A DNA stretch of 64,000 nucleotides from Myxococcus sp. RHSTA-1-4. GTDB lineage: Bacteria > Myxococcota > Myxococcia > Myxococcales > Myxococcaceae. A program made the position numbers and the translations under genes. The DNA lies in contig NZ_JAIQDG010000010.1 in NCBI RefSeq assembly GCF_020037125.1, positions 124,001 through 188,000 on the forward strand, given 5' to 3'. Shown here piece by piece: positions 34,186 to 42,030 of this stretch; the stretch's first letter is position 1; each line of letters begins with the position of its first letter. Below the pieces are notes generated by a model. It saw only the letters and a list, made by a program, of their open reading frames with translations, was not told the DNA's origin and ran no database searches.

Positions 34186-34860
34186 TCAGCCGAGCTTCGC
34201 GCGGAGGAAGTCCACGGTGCGCTGCCACGCCTTCTCGGCGTTGTCGCGCGAGTAGACCTCCGGGCGCGTGTCGTTGAAGAAGGCGTGGCTGGCGTCGTAG
34301 CGGTGAAGCTCCGCCGGGATGTTGGCGCCCTTCAGCTTCTTCTCCAGCACGTCCACGCGGTCCGGCGTGCACCAGTCATCGTTCCGCGCGAAGTGGCCGA
34401 GCACCGGCGCGCGGATGCGGGTGACGTCCACGCCGCTCTCGGGGGGAATGCCGTAGAAGGGCACGGCCGCGTCCAGTTGTGGGTCGTTCGCCGCCGCCAG
34501 CAGCGTCAGGGCGCCGCCCATGCAGAAGCCCATGATGGCCACCTTCGTGCCCGGAGCGCGCTGGCGCAGCGCCTCGGTGGCGGCGCGCAGCTCCGCGGCG
34601 GCCCTGCCCCAGTCCAGCGCGCCCAGCAGCTTGTCGGCTTCCTTCGGGTCCTTCGTCACGCGGCCGCCGTAGAGGTCCGTCGCGAAGACGGTGAAGCCCT
34701 CGCGCGCCAGCCGGTCCGCGATGCCACGGATGTGGTCATTGAGTCCCCACCACTCGTGGACGAGCACCACCGCGCCGCGAGCCGGGCCGCCGGAGGCCTC
34801 GCTGAGATAGCCCGTCACTTCCTGGCCCTGCTTGCCGGTCAGCTTCGTCTGTCCCGCCAT
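34186..34860 (-). CDS. dienelactone hydrolase family protein
   Basis: A 224-residue alpha/beta hydrolase. The catalytic triad typical of dienelactone hydrolases is visible: nucleophile Cys113 in GFCMGG, Asp in ARNDDWCTPD and His in YDASHAFFNDTRPE. N-terminal GAVVLVHEWWGLNDHIRGIA supplies the E/W-containing oxyanion region. Length is the family norm. These enzymes hydrolyse lactones or esters in aromatic degradation, but in this setting the substrate is unknown. The gene stands alone; its stop is 27 bp from the convergent lipoprotein gene. Confidence 0.88.
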   Translation of the reverse strand: MAGQTKLTGKQGQEVTGYLSEASGGPARGAVVLVHEWWGLNDHIRGIADRLAREGFTVFATDLYGGRVTKDPKEADKLLGALDWGRAAAELRAATEALRQRAPGTKVAIMGFCMGGALTLLAAANDPQLDAAVPFYGIPPESGVDVTRIRAPVLGHFARNDDWCTPDRVDVLEKKLKGANIPAELHRYDASHAFFNDTRPEVYSRDNAEKAWQRTVDFLRAKLG

Positions 34861-34934
34861 GCGTGCACCCCTTGGTGGAAAGAGAGGGGCGCAGCTTAGA
34901 CGCGCGCTGGCGGCGCGAGGGCGGGAATGACGGC

Positions 34935-35270
34935 TCAGGTGAACCAGCGCACCAGCCGCTTGCCCTGCATCTTCCGGTACGCCTCCAGGCGGAGGCGGAA
35001 GTCCTGGGTGACGTTCGTGAAGCGCACGCCGTAGCGGCCGCGCACGCGCTCACCGGCCGCCCGCTGCGTCCACACGATTTCGCCCTGGAACGGCAACTCC
35101 TCTTCGCCCACGGCGATGGAGCCCTCCACGGCCGTGCCCGGCTTCAGCGGCTGGAGCATGTCCGCGCAGAAACCTCCCTCGGACACGTCGTGCGTGTAGA
35201 CAGGCAGCATCCCGCGCAGCCGGACCGTGAGCCGGTGCGCGAAGCGGGGCTGGGTGCGTGGCAGGTGCAT
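34935..35270 (-). CDS. PilZ domain protein
   Basis: A 111-residue protein that is essentially one PilZ domain. The two c-di-GMP-binding motifs are seen: RFAHR (RxxxR, residues 9-13) and DVSEGG (D/NxSxxG). The C-terminal part GEIVWTQRAAGERVRGRYGV then FTNVTQDFRLRLEAY completes the barrel and helix. Binding of c-di-GMP is therefore likely. It diverges from a Gre-like gene across a 126-bp gap containing an inverted repeat. ATG 35270 is the first start that gives the standard domain boundary. Confidence 0.85.
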   Translation of the reverse strand: MHLPRTQPRFAHRLTVRLRGMLPVYTHDVSEGGFCADMLQPLKPGTAVEGSIAVGEEELPFQGEIVWTQRAAGERVRGRYGVRFTNVTQDFRLRLEAYRKMQGKRLVRWFT

Positions 35271-35286
35271 ATCCGTGATTCTGCCA

Positions 35287-35307
35287 TTTTCCAGGCGTGT
35301 TGGAAAA
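35287..35307. promoter_or_regulatory. inverted repeat between pilZ-type and gre-type genes, possible operator
   Basis: TTTTCCA-N7-TGGAAAA, perfect 7-bp AT-rich arms in an otherwise GC-rich gap, 17 bp upstream of the PilZ-gene start and 90 bp upstream of the Gre-like gene. Could bind a regulator acting on both divergent genes. Confidence 0.4.
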
Positions 35308-35396
35308 GAGGGCGCCTCGCCGGGCGGGCAGGGAGGCGGGCCCGGGGCTACAAATCCACGGAAGGACTGAGAAATCTCCCGGAGGTGGAGGCGGGC

Positions 35397-35900
35397 ATGT
35401 CGAAGGCGTTCACGAAGGAGGACTCGGGCGGGGAAGAGGTACTCCCCGTGCGGCCGCGTCCGGCGTCGGGTGAGAAGCGCTACATCACTCCGGAGGGCTA
35501 CCGGGCGCTGCAGGAGGAGTTGCTGGCCTCGCAGGGGCCGGACACCGGGGCGGAGGGGCTGACGCCGCTGGAGGCGGGAGTGCGCCGCAAGGAGCGCGAG
35601 CGGCGGGCGCAGCAGCTCGCGGCGGTGCTGGAGGAGGTGCGGGTGGTGGAGCCGGACGCGGCGCAGGCCGGTCGCGTCTTCTTCGGCGCGTGGGTGGAGC
35701 TGGAGGACGAGGACGGGGGCCGGGTTCGCTACCGCATCGTCGGCCCGGATGAGGCGGACGTGAAGGCGGGGCGGCTGAGCGTGGAGTCCCCGCTGGCGCG
35801 TGCGCTGCTGGGCAAGGAAGTCGGAGAGGCCGTGCAGGTGGAGCGGCCCCGGGGCGCGGTGGAGTACACCGTGACGCGGGTGGACTACGCGGCGCATTGA
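35397..35900 (+). CDS. GreA/GreB-family transcription factor, atypical
   Basis: A 167-residue protein. The C-terminal domain (about 95-167) is a Gre FKBP-like domain: FFGAWVELEDEDGGRVRYRI, VGPDEADVKAGRLSVESPLA, ALLGKEVGEAVQVERPRGAV. N-terminal YITPEGYRALQEELL starts the coiled coil as in Gre proteins. However the acidic tip usually written GDLSENAEY is missing; the loop reads GAEGLTPLEAGVRRKERER. The Asp and Glu that stimulate RNA cleavage are thus absent, and a Gfh- or Rnk-like modulating role is more likely than classic anti-backtracking. ATG 35397 follows GGAGGTGGAGG. Confidence 0.8.
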   Translation: MSKAFTKEDSGGEEVLPVRPRPASGEKRYITPEGYRALQEELLASQGPDTGAEGLTPLEAGVRRKERERRAQQLAAVLEEVRVVEPDAAQAGRVFFGAWVELEDEDGGRVRYRIVGPDEADVKAGRLSVESPLARALLGKEVGEAVQVERPRGAVEYTVTRVDYAAH

Positions 35901-35990
35901 GGGTTGGCGCGCGGGCTCACAAAAGCAGGCTGGCGGGCCTGCGCGCGGTTATGTTGCGCGCCCGTCACTCCTCCTCCTGGAGCCCTGAAC

Positions 35991-36908
35991 ATGAGAAGCC
36001 TCCTGGCCGTGCTGGTGGCAGTCCCCTCGGTGGCGCTGGCGCAGCTTCCAGACCCCGCGAAGGCGCAGGTGACGAGCAGCCCCGTCGCCGGCAACGTGCA
36101 CATGCTGATGGGCGCGGGCGGCAACATCGGCGTGTCGGTGGGGCCGGACGGCCTGCTCATCGTCGACGACCAGTTCGAGGTGCTGGCGCCGAAAATCAAC
36201 AAGGCCTTGGACAAGCTGAGCAAGGCGAAGATTTCCTACGTGCTGAACACGCACTGGCACTTCGACCACACCGGCGGCAACGGGGTGTTCGGGCGCGAGG
36301 GCCGCATCGTGGCGCACCGCGAGGTGCGCACGCGCCTGCTGGTGGGCGCGGACATGGGCGCGTTCGGCGTGATTCCTCCCGCGAAGAAGGAGGCGCTGCC
36401 GGTCATCACCTACGACACGGGCATGTCGCTCTACTTCAACGGCGAGGAGATTCGCCTGACGCACCTGCCGGCGGGCCACACGGACGGTGACACGCTGGTG
36501 CACTTCACGGGCTCGAACGTGGTGCACATGGGCGACCACTTCTTCGTGGATTCGTTCCCCTTCATCGACCTGAAGAGCGGCGGCTCGGTGGAAGGCTACC
36601 TGCGCAACATCGAGCAGGTGCTGAAGACGCTTCCGGCGGGAGCGAAAATCATCCCGGGCCACGGGCCGCTGGCGGGGCGCGAGGAACTGGAGCGCTTCGT
36701 GGCGACGATTCGTGAGTCGGTGACGCTGGTGCGCGCGAAGCGCGAGGCCGGCAAGACGCTGGCGCAGGTGAAGGCGGAGGGGATGCCGGAGAAGTTCAAG
36801 CCCTGGGGCGCCGGCTTCATCAATCAGGACATGTGGCTGGAGACGGTGTTCACCAGCCTCGAGCAGAGCGCCGCCGCCGCGAAGGCCCGGGCGGTGGATA
36901 CCAAGTAG
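35991..36908 (+). CDS. metallo-beta-lactamase-fold hydrolase, exported
   Basis: A 305-residue exported MBL-fold protein. Signal peptide (LLAVLVAVPSVALA), then the metal motif HWHFDH (H88, H90, D92, H93), HLPAGHTDGDTLVHF with the third His, MGDHFF with the bridging Asp, and the last His in IIPGHGPL. All zinc ligands are present. The family includes class B-like lactamases, SoxH/quinoprotein relatives and other hydrolases; the sequence does not fix a substrate. Start ATG with GGAG upstream. It is convergent with the methyltransferase gene. Confidence 0.87.
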   Translation: MRSLLAVLVAVPSVALAQLPDPAKAQVTSSPVAGNVHMLMGAGGNIGVSVGPDGLLIVDDQFEVLAPKINKALDKLSKAKISYVLNTHWHFDHTGGNGVFGREGRIVAHREVRTRLLVGADMGAFGVIPPAKKEALPVITYDTGMSLYFNGEEIRLTHLPAGHTDGDTLVHFTGSNVVHMGDHFFVDSFPFIDLKSGGSVEGYLRNIEQVLKTLPAGAKIIPGHGPLAGREELERFVATIRESVTLVRAKREAGKTLAQVKAEGMPEKFKPWGAGFINQDMWLETVFTSLEQSAAAAKARAVDTK

Positions 36909-36941
36909 TCCGAGCGAGTCCCCGGGGCCTGACCGCGACGC

Positions 36942-36961
36942 GGCGGGCCCCGCGGGCCGCC
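36942..36961. terminator. possible bidirectional terminator between convergent genes
   Basis: GGCGGGCCC (36942-36950) / GGGCCGCC (36954-36961) with one bulged base and a 3-nt loop, between the stops of the MBL gene and the methyltransferase gene. No T-run. Confidence 0.4.
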
Positions 36962-36965
36962 ACGC

Positions 36966-37682
36966 TCACCCGCGCGTGGCGATGACGGTGCTGAGCGGCG
37001 TGAAGGGCTCGGGGAGGATGCCGTCGCGCACCTCGACGGTGAAGCCCTCCGCTTCGAGCAGCGCGCGGGCGCGAGGCACCAGGAACGTCAGGTAGTACAT
37101 GACGAACGGCGGCTTCCAGAGGGCGTTGCGCACGCGCATGGCCGCGTTGAAGCCCTTGGCCAGCCAGAAGCCCGGGTGCAGCTTCGACGGCGGGTGCGAC
37201 GTGACGAAGACGAAGCGGCCCCCGGGGCGCAGCGCGCGGGCGATGCCACGCACGAGCCGGGGCTCGTCCTCCTCGAGGATGTGACCGAAGGCGCCGAAGC
37301 TGGTGACCAGGTCGAACTCGCCGTCGAAGGGCAGCTCGCGCGCGTCACCGCGGACGAACTCGAAGCGCGCGGAGCCGGGGGCCCCGGAGAGACGGCGCGA
37401 GGCCTCCTCCAGCATGCCCTGGCTGAGGTCGAAGCCGACGACGCGCTCCCGCGCGAGCGGCCGGAGGAAGCGCATGGCGGCGCCGGTTCCGCAGCACACG
37501 TCGAGCGCGCTGCCGATGGACCCGGGCGGCCCCACCTGTTCGATGGCGGCCTTGAGCACCGGGTCCGGCGTGCGGAAGGGCGTGTAGTCGAACTTGGGAG
37601 CGAGCAGGTCATACCCGTGCTCGACGGAGGAGAGGGCCTGGACGGCCAGCTCCCGGAGGGTGGGCCCTTGGCGGTGGAACAT
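36966..37682 (-). CDS. class I SAM-dependent methyltransferase
   Basis: A 238-residue enzyme. Motif I ALDVCCGTGAAMRFL binds SAM; acidic strand end VVGFDLSQGMLEEA; VRGDARELPF; motif IV region DLVTSFGAFGHILEEDE; then ALRPGGRFVFVTSHPPS. The C-terminal part has a hydrophobic tract (FVMYYLTFLVPRARALLEAE) as in UbiE/MenG-like lipid-quinone methyltransferases, but the substrate cannot be told. ATG 37682 was chosen because GGGAGG lies 4 nt upstream; in-frame upstream ATGs give a longer but less supported N-terminus. Confidence 0.87.
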   Translation of the reverse strand: MFHRQGPTLRELAVQALSSVEHGYDLLAPKFDYTPFRTPDPVLKAAIEQVGPPGSIGSALDVCCGTGAAMRFLRPLARERVVGFDLSQGMLEEASRRLSGAPGSARFEFVRGDARELPFDGEFDLVTSFGAFGHILEEDEPRLVRGIARALRPGGRFVFVTSHPPSKLHPGFWLAKGFNAAMRVRNALWKPPFVMYYLTFLVPRARALLEAEGFTVEVRDGILPEPFTPLSTVIATRG

Positions 37683-37810
37683 GGTGCCTCCCATGTACCG
37701 CATCCCTGGCGGGCGCAGGTGGCGCGGTGGGAGGCAATGCCGGGCACTGGAAGTTGGAGGCCGCGAGCCGGCGCCGCGAGCCGGGGAGGATGGGCTAGGC
37801 TGCACGCTCC

Positions 37811-38920
37811 ATGCGCCGTGCCGCCGCCGTCGCCTTCCTGGCGCTTCTCCCCCTGTCCTGCCGTGAAGAGCGGCTCGTCCCGTCCCTGCCTCCGGGCTTC
37901 CACGTGGACACGTATGCCCAGCGCTCCGCCTCGGCGGTGGACGTGCTGTGGGTGGTGGACGATTCGGGCTCCATGGCGCCGCGGCAGGAGGCGCTCGCGC
38001 GCAACTTCCAGGCGTTCATCTCGCTGTTCCGCGAGGGGCGCATCGACTTCCGGATGGGCGTGGCGACGACGGACATCTTCACGCGTCCGGGGGAGCTGGT
38101 GGGCGAGCCGCGAATCCTGACGCCCGGCACGCCGGACCTGGAGCGGGCGTTCGGGAACAGCGTGAGGGTGGGCACGCAGGGCAGCGCGTACGAAGCGGGG
38201 CTGGAGGCTGCGAGCCGGGTGCTGGAGCGCCAGGCTCGGGAGAACGCGCCGGTGCTGGAGGCGCGGGCGGCGTGCGAGTCCGGCTGCTCCACGGAGGCGT
38301 GCCGTCAGGACTGCGCGGCGGCGCACCCGGTGGCCTTCCTGCGCCCCGAGGCGTGGCTGTATCTGGCCTTCGTGACGGACGAGGATGACCGCTCTCCGTA
38401 CGAGGTGCGCACGTACTGGCGCGCGTTCGAGCAGGTGAAGGGGATTGGAAATGATGGGACGGTGGTGGCGTCGGCCATCATCGGGGACGTGCCGGCGAAC
38501 GGCTGTGGCGCGGAGCCGGGGACGCGGTATGCGGAGCTCGTGACGCTCACGGGCGGTGAGCTGGGGAGCATCTGCGACGCGGACTTCGCGGACACGCTGC
38601 GCACGCTGGCGACGAGCGCGGTGGGACTGCGGCGCACGTTCGCGCTGGAGCAGCCGCCCAGGCCGGACTCGCTCCGGGTGCGCGTGCGCTATCCCTGCGG
38701 CACGGCCGAGGAGTCAATGCGCGGCTGCGAAGCCGTGGACCGCACGGCCTGCGAGGGCCAGCCGGCGGAGGCGCTGGACGTGGTGTGCACGCCGGTGCGG
38801 GGAGGGCCCGATGGGTGGACCTATGAGCCGGCGCGGCGCGGGGTCTACTTCGCGGGTGACTCCGTCCCCGGGCTCGGCGCGCGGGTGGAGCTGGAGTACG
38901 TGGAGGAGGGCGCGTCGTGA
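37811..38920 (+). CDS. VWA-domain lipoprotein (gene 1 of lipoprotein operon)
   Basis: A 369-residue lipoprotein. Lipobox LPLSC (C17), then a von Willebrand A domain (about 43-280) with the metal-adhesion motif DDSGSM (D50, S52, S54), VATTDIF and FVTDEDDRSPYE supplying the later metal ligands. Several cysteines (CESGCSTEACRQDC) suggest disulfides in an insert. A short C-terminal beta domain follows. Such proteins bind ligands through Mg2+ and act in adhesion or complex assembly. The stop overlaps the next start (GTGA), the first of four tight junctions in this operon. The order VWA, ASH/PKD, Cys-rich/PPC, TIG, Cys-rich suggests one surface complex. Confidence 0.85.
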   Translation: MRRAAAVAFLALLPLSCREERLVPSLPPGFHVDTYAQRSASAVDVLWVVDDSGSMAPRQEALARNFQAFISLFREGRIDFRMGVATTDIFTRPGELVGEPRILTPGTPDLERAFGNSVRVGTQGSAYEAGLEAASRVLERQARENAPVLEARAACESGCSTEACRQDCAAAHPVAFLRPEAWLYLAFVTDEDDRSPYEVRTYWRAFEQVKGIGNDGTVVASAIIGDVPANGCGAEPGTRYAELVTLTGGELGSICDADFADTLRTLATSAVGLRRTFALEQPPRPDSLRVRVRYPCGTAEESMRGCEAVDRTACEGQPAEALDVVCTPVRGGPDGWTYEPARRGVYFAGDSVPGLGARVELEYVEEGAS

Positions 38921-40392
38921 GTCGTCGTGTCACGTCTTCCCGCGCGCCCGTGCGTCCCGGTGTCCTCCTTCTCTCGCTCCTCTGTCTCATCGGTGCCGCC
39001 TGTGGTGGTGACGGGCCTCCGCGCCCGGTGCTTCCCCGCTGGGTCGTTCCGGAGCCGGCGCTCGACTTCGGACCGGTGCCCGCGCTCAACGAGCGCACGG
39101 TGTCACTGCTGCTGGTGAACGCGGGGCGCGCGCCACTGCGGGTCCTCGGAGTCGCCGTGCGCGGAATGGAAGTTCCATTCCGCGTGGTCGCCGCGCCGGA
39201 CGAGGTCGCCGCGCAGAGTGAGGCCCCCGTGAGGCTGGCCTTCGTCCCACCACGAGAGGCGGCCTACACGGCGACGCTGGAGCTGCACACGGATGACCCG
39301 GAGCACGGCACGGTGGAGGTGTCCCTCCGGGGAGAAGGGCGCACGGCGGCGGTCATCGAGGTGGAGCCCGAGCAGCTCGACTTCGGCCGGGTGGCGGAGG
39401 GGAGCGCGGCGGTGCGGACCTTCACCGTGCGCTCGCGAGGCAGCGCGCCCCTGGTGCTGGAGGAGCTCGGCCTCGCGAGCGGGACGCCCGCCACCTTCGA
39501 GCTGGTGGGCTCCACGCGAACGCCCGCGGTGCTGGACGTAGGAGGTGAGGTCCAGCTCACGGTGCGTTATTCGGCCCCCCTGGGAGCGCCGCCGGAGGCC
39601 GCGAGCGGCACCCTTCGCCTGCGGACCACGGACCCCGGGCACCGCGAGGCCACGGTTGCCCTGCGTGCGTGGGGGAACCGCGCGCCCATGTCCATCGTGA
39701 CGGCACCTGGGGAGAGCGTGCCGGGAGCCGAGGTGGTGCTCGACGGAGCCGGCTCGGTGGACCCGGATGGGGATACGCCGCTCACGTACCAGTGGGTGCT
39801 GCGCGAGCGGCCCGTGGGAGCACAGGCGAGCCTCTCCCAGCCGGGAGCAGCGAGCACGATGCTGCGCCTGGACCCGGTGGTGCCGGGGGCGTACGAGGTG
39901 GAGCTGCACGTGACGGATGCGGCGGGGGCTCGGAGTCTCCAGCCCGCTCGCGCGCGCGTGGTGGCGGTGCCCGCGCAGCGGTTGCTGGTGGAGGTGTCGT
40001 GGAACAACGCGGTGACGGACCTGGACCTGCACGTGCTGCGCGGCACGGACGTGGTGCCAGGCTCCGTGCCGGAGGACTGCCACTACGCGAACCCGCGTCC
40101 GGACTGGGGCGCTCCCGGCCCGGAGGAAGACCCGGAGCTGTTGCGAGACCGGCTGACGGGATACGGGCCGGAGGTGTTCGGCTACGAGAGCCCCGCGCCG
40201 GGGACGTACCGGGTGGCGGTGGTGCTGGCCCGGGAGAATGGGGCGGTGGACCCGCGCAGCGAGGCCACGGTGCGCGTGTACGACCGGGGCGTGTTGAAGG
40301 GCGAGTACCGCCGCACACTGGCGAAGCAGGGCGACGTATGGGCGGTGGCGGACGTGCAGTGGCCGGCGGGCATCGTCACGGAGGTGCCGTGA
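38917..40392 (+). CDS. lipoprotein with ASH-like (choice-of-anchor D), PKD and DUF2135-like domains (gene 2)
   Basis: A 491-residue lipoprotein. Lipobox GAACG, then two ASH/HYDIN-type beta domains (about 45-145, PALDFGPVPALNERTVSLLL; 145-250, LDFGRVAEGSAAVRTFTVRS), a PKD-like domain (about 255-350, LDGAGSVDPDGDTPLTYQWV) and a C-terminal YfaP/DUF2135-like domain (NNAVTDLDLHVLRGTDVVPG; TGYGPEVFGYESPAPGTYRV). All are extracellular beta modules without catalytic motifs. The GTG start overlaps the previous stop by 4 bp; the next ATG overlaps its own stop by 1 bp (TGATG). Confidence 0.84.
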   Translation: MSRRVTSSRAPVRPGVLLLSLLCLIGAACGGDGPPRPVLPRWVVPEPALDFGPVPALNERTVSLLLVNAGRAPLRVLGVAVRGMEVPFRVVAAPDEVAAQSEAPVRLAFVPPREAAYTATLELHTDDPEHGTVEVSLRGEGRTAAVIEVEPEQLDFGRVAEGSAAVRTFTVRSRGSAPLVLEELGLASGTPATFELVGSTRTPAVLDVGGEVQLTVRYSAPLGAPPEAASGTLRLRTTDPGHREATVALRAWGNRAPMSIVTAPGESVPGAEVVLDGAGSVDPDGDTPLTYQWVLRERPVGAQASLSQPGAASTMLRLDPVVPGAYEVELHVTDAAGARSLQPARARVVAVPAQRLLVEVSWNNAVTDLDLHVLRGTDVVPGSVPEDCHYANPRPDWGAPGPEEDPELLRDRLTGYGPEVFGYESPAPGTYRVAVVLARENGAVDPRSEATVRVYDRGVLKGEYRRTLAKQGDVWAVADVQWPAGIVTEVP

Positions 40393-41882
40393 TGCCGCCC
40401 ACCTCCTGCCTCGCCCGAGGCCTGCGCGTCCTGCTCGTGACGGCTCTCCTTGCCGCCTGCTCATCGGAGCCCGCGAAGCCCGTGCCCGACGCGGGGCCCA
40501 GGGCGACCGCCTGCGAGCACCGCGAGGACTGCGAGGGAGGCCAGGTCTGCGGCGCGGAGGGCTTCTGCGGCCCCTGCGAGTCCAGCGGCCAGTGCCGGCT
40601 CAAGGAACACTGTGAGGTGGAGTCGCGCGTCTGCACCCTGCGCGACGGATGGGGCGCCGACTGCACGGCCAGCACGGACTGCGCGCTGGGCATGTGGTGC
40701 CGCCAGGGACTCTGCCGGGCCCGGCCGGACGTGGTCCTCTGCCCTTCGGGGACGCGGGCCGAATGTCCCTCGGGCCAGCGTTGCAACGGGGTGAGCCTCG
40801 TGTGCGAGGAGGACCTGGGCTGCGCCGAGGACGCGGACTGTGGCGCGGAGGAGCGCTGCAACACCGGGCTCCACGCCTGCGTCCCCCGCTGCACCGAAGC
40901 CACGGCCTCCCGGGTCTGCGCGTCCGGCGAGCGCTGCGCGGACGGCCGGTGCGTTCAGTGCGAGGCGGATGCGGAGTGCGGCCCGGGGCTCCTCTGTGAC
41001 GCCGCGGGGCGCTGCGCGGCGACACCGCGTTGCTACTCGGACCGGGACTGCGCGGTGCCCCTGCTGTGCCACGTGCCGAGCGGAGCGTGCCTGCCGCGGC
41101 CTCCGCCGTGTACCTCGGATGATGGCTGTGCCGCGGACCAGCGATGTGACGTGGGCACCGGGACGTGTGTGCCGAGGGCCTGTCAGCCGGACACGCTGGA
41201 GCCCAACGACACGGCCGCCACCGCGTATGCGGTGAGCGCGAGCCGCTATCCGGGGCTCACCCTCTGCCCGGACGACGCGGACCACTTCTCCATCTCACTG
41301 GAGCGCGGCGACCAGCTCGGGGTGAACGTGGAAGCGGACGCCTTCGCGGAGCCCGCGTTCTCCACCTCGATTCAGGACGCGAGCGGCAGGGTGCTCGCAT
41401 CGGGACGCTTCCTGGCAACCCATGTCGCCGCGGTGCCCGGCACCTATACCGTGCGCATCGCCGCGCGAGGGAGCGAGCCTCGCGCCTACGACGTCGGCTT
41501 CTTCCTCTCGCGGGGAACGCCTTGTGACGACGACCTCCACGAGCCCAACGACACCCCGGGCACGGCGAAGGCGCTGTCGGAGGGCACTCCCGTGGAGGGG
41601 ATGCTCTGCCCACGGGACCAGGACTACTTCCGGCTCACGGTGCCGGAGGGGAGGGGTGTGCGCGTATCGCTGTCGCATTACATCGCCGCGAATGGCCTGC
41701 TGCGCCTGTGTCTGCTCGGCGCGGATGCAAGCTCGGAGCTGGGATGCTCCACCGAGCCCACGGGGGCGGTGGTCTCACTTCCCGCATCTGTCGCTGGGGG
41801 ACGGGCGCTCACCGTGCGAGTCACCGGAGATGATGCCCGAGCGGTGAATGGCTACACGCTCCAGGGGGAGTTGCTGCCATGA
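40392..41882 (+). CDS. Cys-rich lipoprotein with two PPC-like domains (gene 3)
   Basis: A 496-residue lipoprotein. Lipobox LLAACS, then a Cys-rich stalk (about 35-265) made of short repeats such as CEHREDCEGGQVCGAEGFC and CEADAECGPGLLCDAAGRC, the same style as in TraA at 17090-19297. After it come two PPC-type beta domains, each opened by EPNDT (LEPNDTAATAYAVSASRYPG; HEPNDTPGTAKALSEGTPV). The PPC family is often on secreted peptidases, but no peptidase is here. Coupled to gene 2 by a 1-bp overlap and to gene 4 by ATGA. Confidence 0.83.
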   Translation: MPPTSCLARGLRVLLVTALLAACSSEPAKPVPDAGPRATACEHREDCEGGQVCGAEGFCGPCESSGQCRLKEHCEVESRVCTLRDGWGADCTASTDCALGMWCRQGLCRARPDVVLCPSGTRAECPSGQRCNGVSLVCEEDLGCAEDADCGAEERCNTGLHACVPRCTEATASRVCASGERCADGRCVQCEADAECGPGLLCDAAGRCAATPRCYSDRDCAVPLLCHVPSGACLPRPPPCTSDDGCAADQRCDVGTGTCVPRACQPDTLEPNDTAATAYAVSASRYPGLTLCPDDADHFSISLERGDQLGVNVEADAFAEPAFSTSIQDASGRVLASGRFLATHVAAVPGTYTVRIAARGSEPRAYDVGFFLSRGTPCDDDLHEPNDTPGTAKALSEGTPVEGMLCPRDQDYFRLTVPEGRGVRVSLSHYIAANGLLRLCLLGADASSELGCSTEPTGAVVSLPASVAGGRALTVRVTGDDARAVNGYTLQGELLP

Positions 41883-41887
41883 GTCGC

Positions 41888-42030
41888 CTGGCCTCGGCCG
41901 TTCATCCTTCCGAAGGGCCATGCACTCCCGGCGGGACGGATGCCATGAATCACGGGCACCCGCTTCCGCGGCTGGCCACGGCCGTCCATCCTTCCGAAGG
42001 GCTGCGCGCTCCGAGCGGAGTCGCCGCCAT
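41888..42030 (+). repeat. 84-bp period duplication of a translation-start region
   Basis: Two copies of about 60 bp, beginning CTGGCC at 41888 and 41972, share ATCCTTCCGAAGGG and each ends in a purine-rich patch plus an in-frame ATG (41945 and 42029). In frame they repeat the peptide RLA(S/T)AVHPSEG. The duplication gives the TIG gene three possible starts (41879, 41945, 42029). Confidence 0.7.
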
